From Actinomycetota bacterium (GTDB taxonomy: Bacteria; Actinomycetota; Nitriliruptoria; Nitriliruptorales; Nitriliruptoraceae), in assembly GCA_019347575.1 (NCBI GenBank), contig JAHWKY010000020.1, forward strand, positions 21,302-85,301: a DNA stretch of 64,000 nt. The letters run 5' to 3'. A program made the position numbers and the translations under genes. This document shows, one piece after another, positions 1 through 7,818 of this stretch. The notes under the pieces were generated by a model. It was not told the origin of the DNA, did no database searches, and was given only the letters and a program-made list of their open reading frames with translations. How positions within the stretch are numbered: position 1 is the first letter of the stretch; each line of letters starts with the position of its first letter.

Positions 1-13
1 AGCAGTTGTTGAC

Positions 14-26
14 TGACCGTCGGTCA
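14..26. promoter_or_regulatory. TetR-type operator half-sites
   Basis: TGACCG-T-CGGTCA is a perfect 13-bp inverted repeat lying directly behind a TTGACT hexamer (9-14) and about 40 bp before the first gene. TGAC/GTCA arms of this kind are common TetR-family operators. The regulator is not in the window and no convincing -10 hexamer was found. Confidence 0.45.
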
Positions 27-64
27 TGTACGGTCCGGGTTGCGCGGACCTGGGAGGGGATGGG

Positions 65-772
65 ATGGAAGGTCACGACGCAGCAGCGCTGCGGACGGCC
101 GGAACGCTCGCGCTGGTGGGCGGGATCGTCGCGGCGGTCGCGAACCTGGTGCACCCGGTCATCGACGACACTGCGACCACCGAGGAGATCATCGCGCTGG
201 TCGGGGACACGTGGTACTGGACCCCGCTGCACCTGCTGATCGGCGCTGGCGTCCTCATCCTCGTCGCGGCGTTCGCCGTCGCCGCCCCGACCTTCCCGCG
301 CCCTCGAGCACGGCAGGCCGCACAGGCCGCCGTCGTGCTCGGCGTGTTGTCGGGGGCGATCTTCGTGATCCAGATCGCGGGCATCGACGGCATCGCGTTC
401 CGCTACCTCGCCGACGCGGGCACCGACGCCGAGCTCGTCGCGCTGCTGCAGGACCTCGACGTGGCGCTGCTGTCGCTGTCGATCGCGCTGTTCATGGGTG
501 CGACGGCGGCTGTGTTCGGCATCGCGCTGCTCGCGGACGCGCGCTACCCGTCGTGGCTCGGCTGGCTCGCCGTCGTCGCCGGGGTGGGCAACCTCGTGAC
601 CGGACTGATCCAGAGCTTCGCCGGGCTGTCGGACCTGACGGTCACGTACCTGTTCCGTCCGCTCGCGGGCGCGGTGATCGTGGTCATCATCGGCTTCGGC
701 GTCACCGCCCGGCGTCTCGGGTCGCCGTCGGAGACCGAGCAACCGGTCGAGCGGGCGCCGGCATCCGCGTAG
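65..772 (+). CDS. Multi-pass membrane protein of unknown function
   Basis: Predicted 235-residue integral membrane protein with about six hydrophobic helices spread over the whole length and a short polar C-terminal tail. It resembles the small DUF4386-like membrane proteins of actinobacteria, but no signature residue fixes a function. The ATG at 65 is chosen because GGGAGGGG lies just upstream. An in-frame ATG at 26 would place the coding region inside the inverted repeat at 14-26. That operator suggests a TetR-family repressor controls it, so a stress or efflux-related role is possible but is inference. A hairpin follows the gene. Confidence 0.7.
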   Translation: MEGHDAAALRTAGTLALVGGIVAAVANLVHPVIDDTATTEEIIALVGDTWYWTPLHLLIGAGVLILVAAFAVAAPTFPRPRARQAAQAAVVLGVLSGAIFVIQIAGIDGIAFRYLADAGTDAELVALLQDLDVALLSLSIALFMGATAAVFGIALLADARYPSWLGWLAVVAGVGNLVTGLIQSFAGLSDLTVTYLFRPLAGAVIVVIIGFGVTARRLGSPSETEQPVERAPASA

Positions 773-824
773 GTCGTTCTTGACCCCAGGGATACAGAAC
801 CACCTACCTCGATGAGTGTCGGAG

Positions 825-850
825 GGGAGCGGTAGGGTCGCCCCGCTCCC
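825..850 (+). terminator. Stem-loop between membrane gene and helicase
   Basis: GGGAGCGG and CCGCTCCC form an 8-bp perfect stem with a 10-nt loop, 27 bp before the helicase start. There is no U tract, as is usual for actinobacterial terminators. It could instead be a leader structure of the helicase mRNA, since a TTGACC hexamer lies at 780-785. Confidence 0.4.
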
Positions 851-876
851 ACCGACCCCCCACCGCGAGCGACGAC

Positions 877-3501
877 GTGACGTTCCCAGGCCCCGACGCG
901 CTCGGTCGCGGCCTCGTCCTCGGCGTCGACGACGAGGCGCCGGCTCCGTTCACCGGGCGGGAGCCCCTCGTGGTCGACGCAACGGTGCTCACCGATCCCG
1001 CCCCGATGGCCGATCGCATCCACCGGGCGTGGCGAGGACGCGAGCGCTACCTGGTCCGCCTCGCTGTGCCCGTCGAGCAGCTCACCGCCCCCGAGGTCGA
1101 GCGACGACCGCCGTACGAGCTCGACGCGGACTTCGAGTTCGCCCGGACGCGCCTGCGCTACCTGATCCTCGCCAACGCCTACTGGGCGGTCGGCATGACT
1201 CCGACGTGGCAACTCACCGAACTCGCCCTGCGGCTGGGCTGCTCACCCGGCACGTCGACGGATGTGCGTCTGCCTGATGGATGCGACGTCTGGCTCGACG
1301 GCGGACCCCGCGAGGACGTCGCGGACCTGCCGCTGCTGCACCGTGACACGCTCGAGCTGGGCTCGCTGCAGCCGCGCCCCGCCATCCCGGTCGACCACGA
1401 CCTCGCACCTGACCAGCGGGGCGCGATCGAGCACGGCAGCGGACCGGCACGCATCATCGCGCCAGCCGGGTCGGGCAAGACGCGCGTGTTGACCGCGCGG
1501 CTGCGCGAGCTGCTGGCGGGGCGCGGGCACGAGCCGACGATCGTGACCGCCGTGGCCTACAACAACCGCGCCGCAGCCGAGATGCGGGCACGCACCGACG
1601 GCCTCGGGGCGAACATCCGCACGCTGCACTCGCTGGGGTTGTCGATCTGCAACCGTTTCGGACGGCGCCGGCTGCTCGACGAGCGCGAGATCCGCGACCG
1701 CCTCGAGCGCCTCGTCAGGGTCGCGCGGCAGCAGAACCAGGACCCGCTCGCCCCGTACCTCGAGGCGCTGGGCGAGGTCCGGCTCGGCCTGCGCCACCCC
1801 GAGGACGTCGAAGCCGAACGCGACGACGTCGATGGCTTCGCCGCCGCGTTCGACCGCTACCGCGACGGGCTCGCGCGCGACGGCGTGATGGACTTCGACG
1901 AGCAGATCTACGGCGCCATCGAGGTGTTGCTCACCGAGCCCCGCATCCGCGCCGAGGTGCAGCGCTCCTGCCGCTACCTCCTCGTCGACGAGTTCCAGGA
2001 CCTCACCCCCGCGTTCCTGATGCTGGTGCGCCTCGTGTCCGCCCCGACCTGGGACGTGTTCGGCGTCGGCGACGACGACCAGGTGATCTACGGCTACGTC
2101 GGGGCGACGCCGCGCTACCTCATCGACTACCGCGAGCTGTTCCCCGAGGCAGCCGCGTACGCCCTGGAGCTGAACTACCGCTGCGCGCCCGGGGTCGTGG
2201 CGGCGGCGTCCAACCTGCTGAGTCACAACCTCGAACGCATCGACAAGACGATCCACGCGGCGCCGGGGCGCGCCGCACACGACGACGACCTGCGGGTCGA
2301 GGCGGTGCCGACGCGGGAGCTGGCGGGCCGGGCCGTCGACCTGCTCCAAGGATGGCGCGACGACGGGACCGACGCGACCGCGGTGGTGCTCGGGCGCGTG
2401 AACTCGGTGCTGCTGCCGGTGCAGGTCGCACTGAGCGAGCGGGGCGTGGGCCACTCGGCGCCGCTCGACCGCAACGTGCTCCAGCGCACCGGGTTGCGGG
2501 CCGCGCTGGCGTGGTTGCGTGTCGGACTCGACCCGGAGCGGATGAGCAACCGGGACGTCGAGGAGGTGCTGAAGCGACCCTCGCGGCAGCTCACGACCGT
2601 CCTGCGCGACCGCCTGCGCAGCCGGCCGCGCTGGTCGCTGACCGGACTCGACGAGCTCGCCGATCGGGCCGATCTCAGTGGAGCGCAGGCGGGGCGGCTG
2701 ACCGAGTTCCTCGCCGACATCGAGGACCTGACCGACCGCATCACCCAGGGCGCCGACACGGCGGCCTGCCTGGCCTTCATCCGTCACGACATCGGGCTCG
2801 ACGACGCGGCGACCCTGCTCGACGGGCGCGCCGTGCGTGGCAGCGCGTCGTCGTCTCACGCCGACGACCTCGACGCGCTCGAGCAGCTCGCCCCGCTGCA
2901 CCCCGACCCCGGCGGCTTCGAACGCTGGCTACGGGAGGCGCTCGCCGTGCCGGCGGATCCCGATGGTGTCCTGCTGTCGACCATCCACCGGGTCAAGGGA
3001 CTGGAGTGGGACCGTGTCCTCGTCGTGGGCGCGACCGCCTCGCTGTTCCCCCACCACCTCGCCGACTCGGTCGAGGAGGAGCGACGCATCTTCCACGTCG
3101 CGATCACCCGCTCGCGCCGGCACACCGTGGTGCTGGCCGATGCCGACCGACCATCACCCTTCCTCGACGAGCTCGAGAAGCGACGGCGCCCCGACGAGCG
3201 GCCGTTGCAGCTGGCGCGACCGTCGGCACCCGCCTCGAGGCCGCAACCAGCCGTCTTCGAGCCGGTCGGCTCCGCCGACCCCGAGGTGTTCGAGGCGCTA
3301 CGAGCGTGGCGGACGGAGCGCGCTCGCCAGGACGGCCTACCCGCCTACATCATCGCGTCGAACGCGATGCTCGAGGACGTCGCTGTGCGCCTGCCCGCCA
3401 CTCTCGCCGAGCTGCGTCGCTGCCACGGCATCGGCCCGAAGAAGCTCGACCTGTACGGTGAGGAGATCCTCGCCGTCCTCGAGTCGCAGGGTCGAACTTG
3501 A
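877..3501 (+). CDS. UvrD2-like superfamily 1 DNA helicase with HRDC domain
   Basis: Predicted 874-residue ATP-dependent 3'-5' DNA helicase for repair or replication. Residues 1-180 are an N-terminal extension I cannot assign. The SF1A core follows: Walker A APAGSGKT near 195-202, DEFQD Walker B at 371-375, GDDDQVIYG (motif III) near 400, and HRVKGLEWD and VAITRSRR in domain 2. A helix-rich HRDC domain lies near 800-870, ending with the HGIGPKK turn typical of HRDC. Helicase core plus C-terminal HRDC is the layout of mycobacterial UvrD2, but the four-cysteine motif described between those parts in UvrD2 is absent here. GTG start. The TGA stop lies inside the palindromic element at 3493-3542. 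Confidence 0.85.
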   Translation: MTFPGPDALGRGLVLGVDDEAPAPFTGREPLVVDATVLTDPAPMADRIHRAWRGRERYLVRLAVPVEQLTAPEVERRPPYELDADFEFARTRLRYLILANAYWAVGMTPTWQLTELALRLGCSPGTSTDVRLPDGCDVWLDGGPREDVADLPLLHRDTLELGSLQPRPAIPVDHDLAPDQRGAIEHGSGPARIIAPAGSGKTRVLTARLRELLAGRGHEPTIVTAVAYNNRAAAEMRARTDGLGANIRTLHSLGLSICNRFGRRRLLDEREIRDRLERLVRVARQQNQDPLAPYLEALGEVRLGLRHPEDVEAERDDVDGFAAAFDRYRDGLARDGVMDFDEQIYGAIEVLLTEPRIRAEVQRSCRYLLVDEFQDLTPAFLMLVRLVSAPTWDVFGVGDDDQVIYGYVGATPRYLIDYRELFPEAAAYALELNYRCAPGVVAAASNLLSHNLERIDKTIHAAPGRAAHDDDLRVEAVPTRELAGRAVDLLQGWRDDGTDATAVVLGRVNSVLLPVQVALSERGVGHSAPLDRNVLQRTGLRAALAWLRVGLDPERMSNRDVEEVLKRPSRQLTTVLRDRLRSRPRWSLTGLDELADRADLSGAQAGRLTEFLADIEDLTDRITQGADTAACLAFIRHDIGLDDAATLLDGRAVRGSASSSHADDLDALEQLAPLHPDPGGFERWLREALAVPADPDGVLLSTIHRVKGLEWDRVLVVGATASLFPHHLADSVEEERRIFHVAITRSRRHTVVLADADRPSPFLDELEKRRRPDERPLQLARPSAPASRPQPAVFEPVGSADPEVFEALRAWRTERARQDGLPAYIIASNAMLEDVAVRLPATLAELRRCHGIGPKKLDLYGEEILAVLESQGRT

Positions 3502-3542
3502 ATGCCTGGGGGCAACTGGCTGCACCCGAGTATCCAAGTTCG
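3493..3542. repeat. Palindromic element family A, copy 1 (50 bp)
   Basis: Outer arms CGAACTTGAAT and its partner ending CCAAGTTCG form a long imperfect stem. A near-identical 50-bp copy lies at 11533-11582, with the central GCTGCACCCGAGTAT conserved. The helicase stop codon TGA is part of the left arm. It probably works as a terminator. Confidence 0.7.
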
Positions 3543-3558
3543 CGAGGGCGGGGCGCCG

Positions 3559-3797
3559 CTACTGCCGACGGCTCACGGTGGGTCGGACGTCGGGGTTGAA
3601 CACCGCGATCTCCTCGGTCGGCGGCAGGCAGTCCTCGGGATGTCCACGTCGAGCACGTCGGGCCACAGGTAGTCCCCACCACCGCTGACCTCGTCGCCGA
3701 CCGATGCCTCCCCCCCGGACGGCAGGCGCACGACGAGTGGGTCGGGTGACGCGATGGTGGTCCCGTGTGGACACACCACGGGGTACCCCGCGTCCAC
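3559..3797 (-). pseudogene. Small hypothetical gene with apparent 1-base deletion
   Basis: From a GTG at 3797 an open frame reads CPHGTTIASPDPLVVRLPSG and then LWPDVLDVDIP. From about 3645 the protein-like sequence continues only in another frame, as EDCLPPTEEIAVFNPDV, and ends at TAG (3559-3561). Restoring one base in the CC-GAG run would give one continuous protein of about 79 residues. I do not recognise the family. Its start abuts the tandem repeat at 3789-3955. This could be a real frameshift or a sequencing error. Coding status is moderately supported by residue composition only. Confidence 0.4.
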
Positions 3798-3955
3798 GCG
3801 CGTTCCCGTCAGCGGCCGGGGCGGGGCGGGGGCGAGCGTCCCGACGCAACCACGCGTCCACGCGCGTTTCCGTCAGCGGCGGGCGTGGCGGGGGCGAGCG
3901 TCCCGACGCAACCACGCGTCCACGCGCGTTTCCGTCAGCGGCGGGCGTGGCCGGG
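3789..3955. repeat. Family D tandem repeat, three copies
   Basis: Three copies begin at 3789, 3853 and 3915 (period 62-64 bp). Each holds CGCGTCCACGCGCG, then TTTCCGTCAGCGG (the first copy has TTCCCGTC), then a G-rich spacer. A related array with a 62-bp period lies at 56128-56308. Both sit between convergent genes. Confidence 0.8.
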
Positions 3956-3963
3956 CGCCGAGG

Positions 3964-5745
3964 TCAGAGGACGGGGAGGAGCCTCGCGGAGCCGCGGCGA
4001 ACCTCGAACGCTCCGTTCGGCGCGTCGTTGACGCTGGCGTCCGGATCCTCGACGGGGTTGTAGTTGGGCGGGTTGAGCAGCGGCAGGCCCAGGATCCGCT
4101 GGCGCGCCACGACGCGGTCGGCGCGGACGTCGACGAGGACGTAGCCGTTGCTGTCGAAGTCGACGTAGCGCACGTGCTTGTTCGCCGCGATGGCGGCGAC
4201 TCCCACCGGGTTGGTCGAGCCGTGCGGGAACGGGGTCCCGATCGACAGCATCCCGAGCCGCTCGTTGAAGTTCTCCGACGAGATGCCCGGGCACACGAAC
4301 TCGGTCGCGACCGGCTCGCCGACCGGAGCGTCGCCCTGTTCGACGTACGCCTCCGATGACCAGCCGGTGTGGATGTCGCCGGTGAGGAAGACCACGTCGG
4401 GGACGGGCCCGCCGCCCTCGTCCCCCCTCAGGTAGCCGAGGACCTCGCGCCGCTCGGGTTGGTAGCCGTCCCACTGGTCGGTGTTCACCGGCAGCCCGTC
4501 ACGGTGGTAGGTCACGGGGAGGGGTTCGGCCTCGGGGCGCTGCGTGAGGTCGGCGACCACGGCGCCGATCGCGTCCGGCAGCACCACCATGTTCAGCGGC
4601 GTGATCATCAGCTGGTTGCCGATCAGCTTCCAGCGCGTCCCGGCGTCGCGCAGCGCGTCCTTGAACCACGCCTTCTGACCAGCACCGAGGATGGTGCGGT
4701 CGGGATCGCTGATGCCGGGCTCGTCGATGTTGCTGGTCGGGTTGAAGTTGCGGTTGGTCCCACCGACGCCCTCGGACCGGAACGAGCGCGAGTCGAGCAT
4801 GATGATGTCGGCGAGGTCGCCGTAGCGCAGCCGCCGGTGGATCCCGCGGGGATCGGGGCGATCCTCACGCGCGGGGAGGTACTCGAAGTAGGCCTGCATC
4901 CCGGCGGCCTCGCGGTCGGCGTAGGGGATCTCGGCGGGGTCCTCGTTGTCGCCGTGGTTCACCGCGCCGGTGGCCCAGCGGTCGCCCGCCACCTCGTGGT
5001 CGTCCCAGACGCAGATGAAGGGGTGCATGCGGTGCGCGGCGCGCAAGTCGGGATCGGCGCGGTACTGGCGGTACCGCTGCCGGTAGTCCTCGAGCGTGTA
5101 GGTCTCGCCGGCGGGTGCGCCGGACGCGTCCACGTGGATCCGCGGGTAGGTGCGTCGTGACGTGGGGAGGTAGGCCTCGTACTCGTAGATGTAATCGCCG
5201 AGGAACAGCACGCCGTCGAGGTCCTGCGCGGCGATGTCGCGCCACACCGAGTACCAGCCCTGCTGCAGGTCCTGGCACGAGGTCACCGCGAGCCGCAGGC
5301 GGTCGGTCGTGAGCGGGGCGGTCCGGGTGCGGCCCACCACCGACGCGCTGGTCCCGGCGACGAACTGGTACCAGTAGCGCTGCCCCGGCTCGAGCCCCGT
5401 CGGCACCGCGACGTAGGTGCCGTCGCCGTTGGGCTGCGCCTCGCCTTCCGCGACGACGTCGGAGGGATGCAGCGTGGCGGGGGGCACATCCCCGAGCCCC
5501 GCGGCCGGTGCGACGCGGAAGCGGACCGCGCCGACACCGCCGTCGCGGCGGGTCCACAGGATCACGCTGGAGGGGCCGGGATCGAACGACGCCACCCCGA
5601 GCGAGAACCCGGTGCCCACGTCCGGATCGGACCCGGCGGCGAGGAGCACCGCCCCACGCAGCGGCGGAGCGGCGGCCACCAGGGTGAGCGCACCTGCTCC
5701 CTGGAGGAAGCGCCGACGGCTGAGCCTGACACGCACGTCATCCAT
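3964..5745 (-). CDS. phoD: Secreted PhoD-family alkaline phosphatase
   Basis: Predicted 593-residue PhoD-like metallophosphoesterase that releases phosphate from mono- or diesters outside the cell. The N-terminus carries a Tat signal: S9-R-R-R-F-L-Q followed by an Ala/Leu-rich stretch, which suits export of a folded metalloenzyme. A PhoD N-terminal beta domain follows (about 50-150). The phosphatase domain shows VTSCQD, FLGDYIYEYE, CVWDDHEVAGD and FLTGDIHTGW, the metal-binding motifs of the family. ATG 5745 has a weak ribosome-binding site. GTG 5763 is an alternative with AGGAG farther upstream. The gene is convergent with the helicase and divergent from the PlsC gene. Confidence 0.88.
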   Translation of the reverse strand: MDDVRVRLSRRRFLQGAGALTLVAAAPPLRGAVLLAAGSDPDVGTGFSLGVASFDPGPSSVILWTRRDGGVGAVRFRVAPAAGLGDVPPATLHPSDVVAEGEAQPNGDGTYVAVPTGLEPGQRYWYQFVAGTSASVVGRTRTAPLTTDRLRLAVTSCQDLQQGWYSVWRDIAAQDLDGVLFLGDYIYEYEAYLPTSRRTYPRIHVDASGAPAGETYTLEDYRQRYRQYRADPDLRAAHRMHPFICVWDDHEVAGDRWATGAVNHGDNEDPAEIPYADREAAGMQAYFEYLPAREDRPDPRGIHRRLRYGDLADIIMLDSRSFRSEGVGGTNRNFNPTSNIDEPGISDPDRTILGAGQKAWFKDALRDAGTRWKLIGNQLMITPLNMVVLPDAIGAVVADLTQRPEAEPLPVTYHRDGLPVNTDQWDGYQPERREVLGYLRGDEGGGPVPDVVFLTGDIHTGWSSEAYVEQGDAPVGEPVATEFVCPGISSENFNERLGMLSIGTPFPHGSTNPVGVAAIAANKHVRYVDFDSNGYVLVDVRADRVVARQRILGLPLLNPPNYNPVEDPDASVNDAPNGAFEVRRGSARLLPVL

Positions 5746-5821
5746 CAGTGAGGGGTTCGCCACCGCGCCCCGGGACTCCTGCGCCACGGGCGGCCACGGT
5801 GGTGGGGTTGAACCGGGTGAG

Positions 5822-5863
5822 GTTGAAGTGTTGAGTACGTCAGAGCGCACCCAACGCTTCAAC
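5822..5863. repeat. Palindromic element family B, copy 1 (42 bp)
   Basis: GTTGAAGTGTTGAG and CAACGCTTCAAC are inverted arms around a 16-nt centre. A 42-bp copy with the same arms lies at 7698-7739. This copy lies between the divergent phoD and PlsC-like genes, so it could also affect promoters. Confidence 0.65.
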
Positions 5864-5886
5864 GTCGGCGCTCCTACCCTCACAGC

Positions 5887-6561
5887 GTGAGCGCGCCCCG
5901 CCCCGAACCGACCGGCGACCCCGTCCGCGTGCCGCGGGACACCTGGCTCTACCGGCCGCTCGCCGTGTTGGTCGGTGCGCTGGGACGCGTCCTGGCGCGC
6001 ACCGACGTGCGGGGAGCGCATCACGTGCCACGGTCGGGTCCGGGCCTCGTCGTCGCCAACCACATCAGCCACCTCGACACCATCGTGCTGTTCGCGGCTC
6101 TGAGTCGGCTGGGGCGACGGCCCCGCTTCACCGCGCACGCGGGGACCTGGGCCGTGGGGATCCTGGGGTGGCTGTTCGAGCAGGGAGGGGTCATCCCGGT
6201 CCACCACGGGGAGGGGCCGGAACGCTTCGCGGCGGACGTGCTGGCGTTCCTCGACGCCGGGGAGCTGGTCGTCGTCTACCCCGAGGGGACCATCCCGCGC
6301 TCGCCGCAGGACCGCCGGGCCCGTCCCGGTGCAGGCCTCGCCGCGGCTCGATCGACCGCCCCGGTCGTCCCCGTCGCGATGGCCGGCATCGCGCCCTGGA
6401 CCGGGTTCCCGATGCGTCTACGCCAACCCGCCACGGTGACGTTCGGGGCGCCGATGCAGGTCCCGCCACTCGCGCCCGACGCGAGCCGGGATGCCCAGAT
6501 CCGCACCTCGGAGGCGCTCCTGGACCGTATCGACCAGTTCCTGCCAGCCCCACGGACGTGA
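5887..6561 (+). CDS. PlsC-like lysophospholipid acyltransferase
   Basis: Predicted 224-residue 1-acyl-sn-glycerol-3-phosphate acyltransferase-like enzyme, membrane-associated, transferring an acyl chain to a glycerolipid precursor. The catalytic HX4D motif is H59-ISHL-D64. The substrate-binding motif YPEGTIPRS is at 131-139, and the gap between the two is normal for the family. GTG start. No other lipid gene is adjacent, so whether the substrate is lysophosphatidate or another acceptor cannot be told. Confidence 0.85.
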   Translation: MSAPRPEPTGDPVRVPRDTWLYRPLAVLVGALGRVLARTDVRGAHHVPRSGPGLVVANHISHLDTIVLFAALSRLGRRPRFTAHAGTWAVGILGWLFEQGGVIPVHHGEGPERFAADVLAFLDAGELVVVYPEGTIPRSPQDRRARPGAGLAAARSTAPVVPVAMAGIAPWTGFPMRLRQPATVTFGAPMQVPPLAPDASRDAQIRTSEALLDRIDQFLPAPRT

Positions 6562-6661
6562 GGCGTGAGCCACCGTGGGTTCAAGTTCTCGGGTCATCCG
6601 CCGACCATTGACAGCGGGTAAGCGCGGATCGGTTCGGGTAGGAGCGACCAAGGTGGGCGGC

Positions 6662-7696
6662 ATGGACGGCGCCGGGGGTTCGACCGAGTTCGACGACCTG
6701 CTGGCCGAGCTCGACTCGGTGAGCGGGCCGCCGCCTCCTCCCGCGGCACCACCGCCGGCGGTGCCCGCCACGGCGTCGCCTCCGGTCGCGCCGGCTGCCG
6801 TCGCGTCGCACCGGCCGACCGAGTCCCAGCCGTCGCCGGCTGGCGCCTCGAAGCCCCAGCCTCCCGACAGCATGGGGTTCTTCGGGACCAGCCCCGCCAG
6901 CACCCCGCCCGCTGCGCCGCCGTCCGCTGCTCCTGCAGCTGCACCACCGGGGGGACCCTCACCTCCGGGCGCGCAGCCCCCGCTGGGCCGGTTCGGCGCG
7001 ACGGAGCCGGTCAAGGTCACGAGGCGCGGGAAGGGCACGGGCCTCGGCGGCCTCGCGATCTTCCTCGGCGTCGTGTGCCTCGGTATCGCCATCGTCATCC
7101 CGCAGTTCTGGTTCCTCATCGGCCTCACCTTCGCCGGTGCCGCGTTCCTCGGCGGCATGACCTTCCGCCACGCCATCAACTACGACACGCCAGGACGCAC
7201 CACCGGCGGTATCGCGGTCGTGCTGGCGGTCCTCGCGATCATCACGTTCGTGATCGGGCTACAGCGCGAAGCCAACCGAGCCACCGAGACCACTGGAGGT
7301 GGGCTCTTCAGTGCCATGAGCGGAATCGAGATCGAGTCCGAGGTGCGCACGCTGCTCCTCGACGGCACCGGAACCGCCACGGTCTCGCTGGACGGTCAGG
7401 TGCTCGAGGTACCGCTCGAGGCGTGCGACTTCAGCGACCCGGCTGTGGGTGTCGACCAGGCCGCGCGGGGCGCCGCCACCGACGCCGGTCGGGACCTGAC
7501 CGTGACGCTGCTGTCGTCGACGATCGGCGAGACCGAGGACGCCGTGTCGGTCGGGCTCGGTGCCAACGGCTACGTGCTGACCGGCCGCAACCTGTTCACG
7601 GTCGAGGGCGGGACCCTCACGGTGGCGGGCGAGATGCGTGAGGCCTTCGGCCCCGGCCGGGTCCAGATCAGCCTCACCGCCACCTGCAGCGCCTGA
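6662..7696 (+). CDS. Membrane protein with proline-rich N-terminus
   Basis: Predicted 344-residue protein of unknown function. Residues 1-20 are acidic, 20-110 are Pro/Ala-rich and low-complexity, and 120-200 hold three hydrophobic helices. The last 130 residues form a soluble, beta-rich domain predicted outside the membrane. The proline-rich cytoplasmic part and extracytoplasmic domain suggest a scaffold or sensor, but no known domain is recognised. ATG 6662 is preceded by AAGGTGG. It is followed directly by palindrome B copy 2. Confidence 0.65.
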   Translation: MDGAGGSTEFDDLLAELDSVSGPPPPPAAPPPAVPATASPPVAPAAVASHRPTESQPSPAGASKPQPPDSMGFFGTSPASTPPAAPPSAAPAAAPPGGPSPPGAQPPLGRFGATEPVKVTRRGKGTGLGGLAIFLGVVCLGIAIVIPQFWFLIGLTFAGAAFLGGMTFRHAINYDTPGRTTGGIAVVLAVLAIITFVIGLQREANRATETTGGGLFSAMSGIEIESEVRTLLLDGTGTATVSLDGQVLEVPLEACDFSDPAVGVDQAARGAATDAGRDLTVTLLSSTIGETEDAVSVGLGANGYVLTGRNLFTVEGGTLTVAGEMREAFGPGRVQISLTATCSA

Positions 7697-7697
7697 G

Positions 7698-7739
7698 GTT
7701 GGAGCATTGAGCGCGTCGCGACGTACTCAACGCTTCAAC
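7698..7739. repeat. Palindromic element family B, copy 2 (42 bp)
   Basis: Arms GTTGGAGCATTGAG and CTCAACGCTTCAAC pair over 14 positions, and the centre holds the palindrome CGTCGCGACG. It begins two bases after the stop codon of the preceding gene, consistent with a terminator. Confidence 0.65.
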
Positions 7740-7818
7740 GGAGCAGCGTCGCCCAGCACTGGCTTCCCGCTGGGGCGCGCAGGTGACAGACTGGCCGCGA
7801 CCCCGTAAGGGAGCACCC

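Noticed and set aside
1243..2901. A 552-codon open frame antisense to the helicase
   Set aside because: No motif, biased composition, and it lies fully within the helicase coding region.
3964..6207. Longer PhoD frame reaching to 6207
   Set aside because: It would overlap most of the divergent acyltransferase gene, and the Tat signal places the start near 5745.
6608..6613. TTGACA promoter for the gene at 6662
   Set aside because: No -10 hexamer at 16-19 bp spacing.
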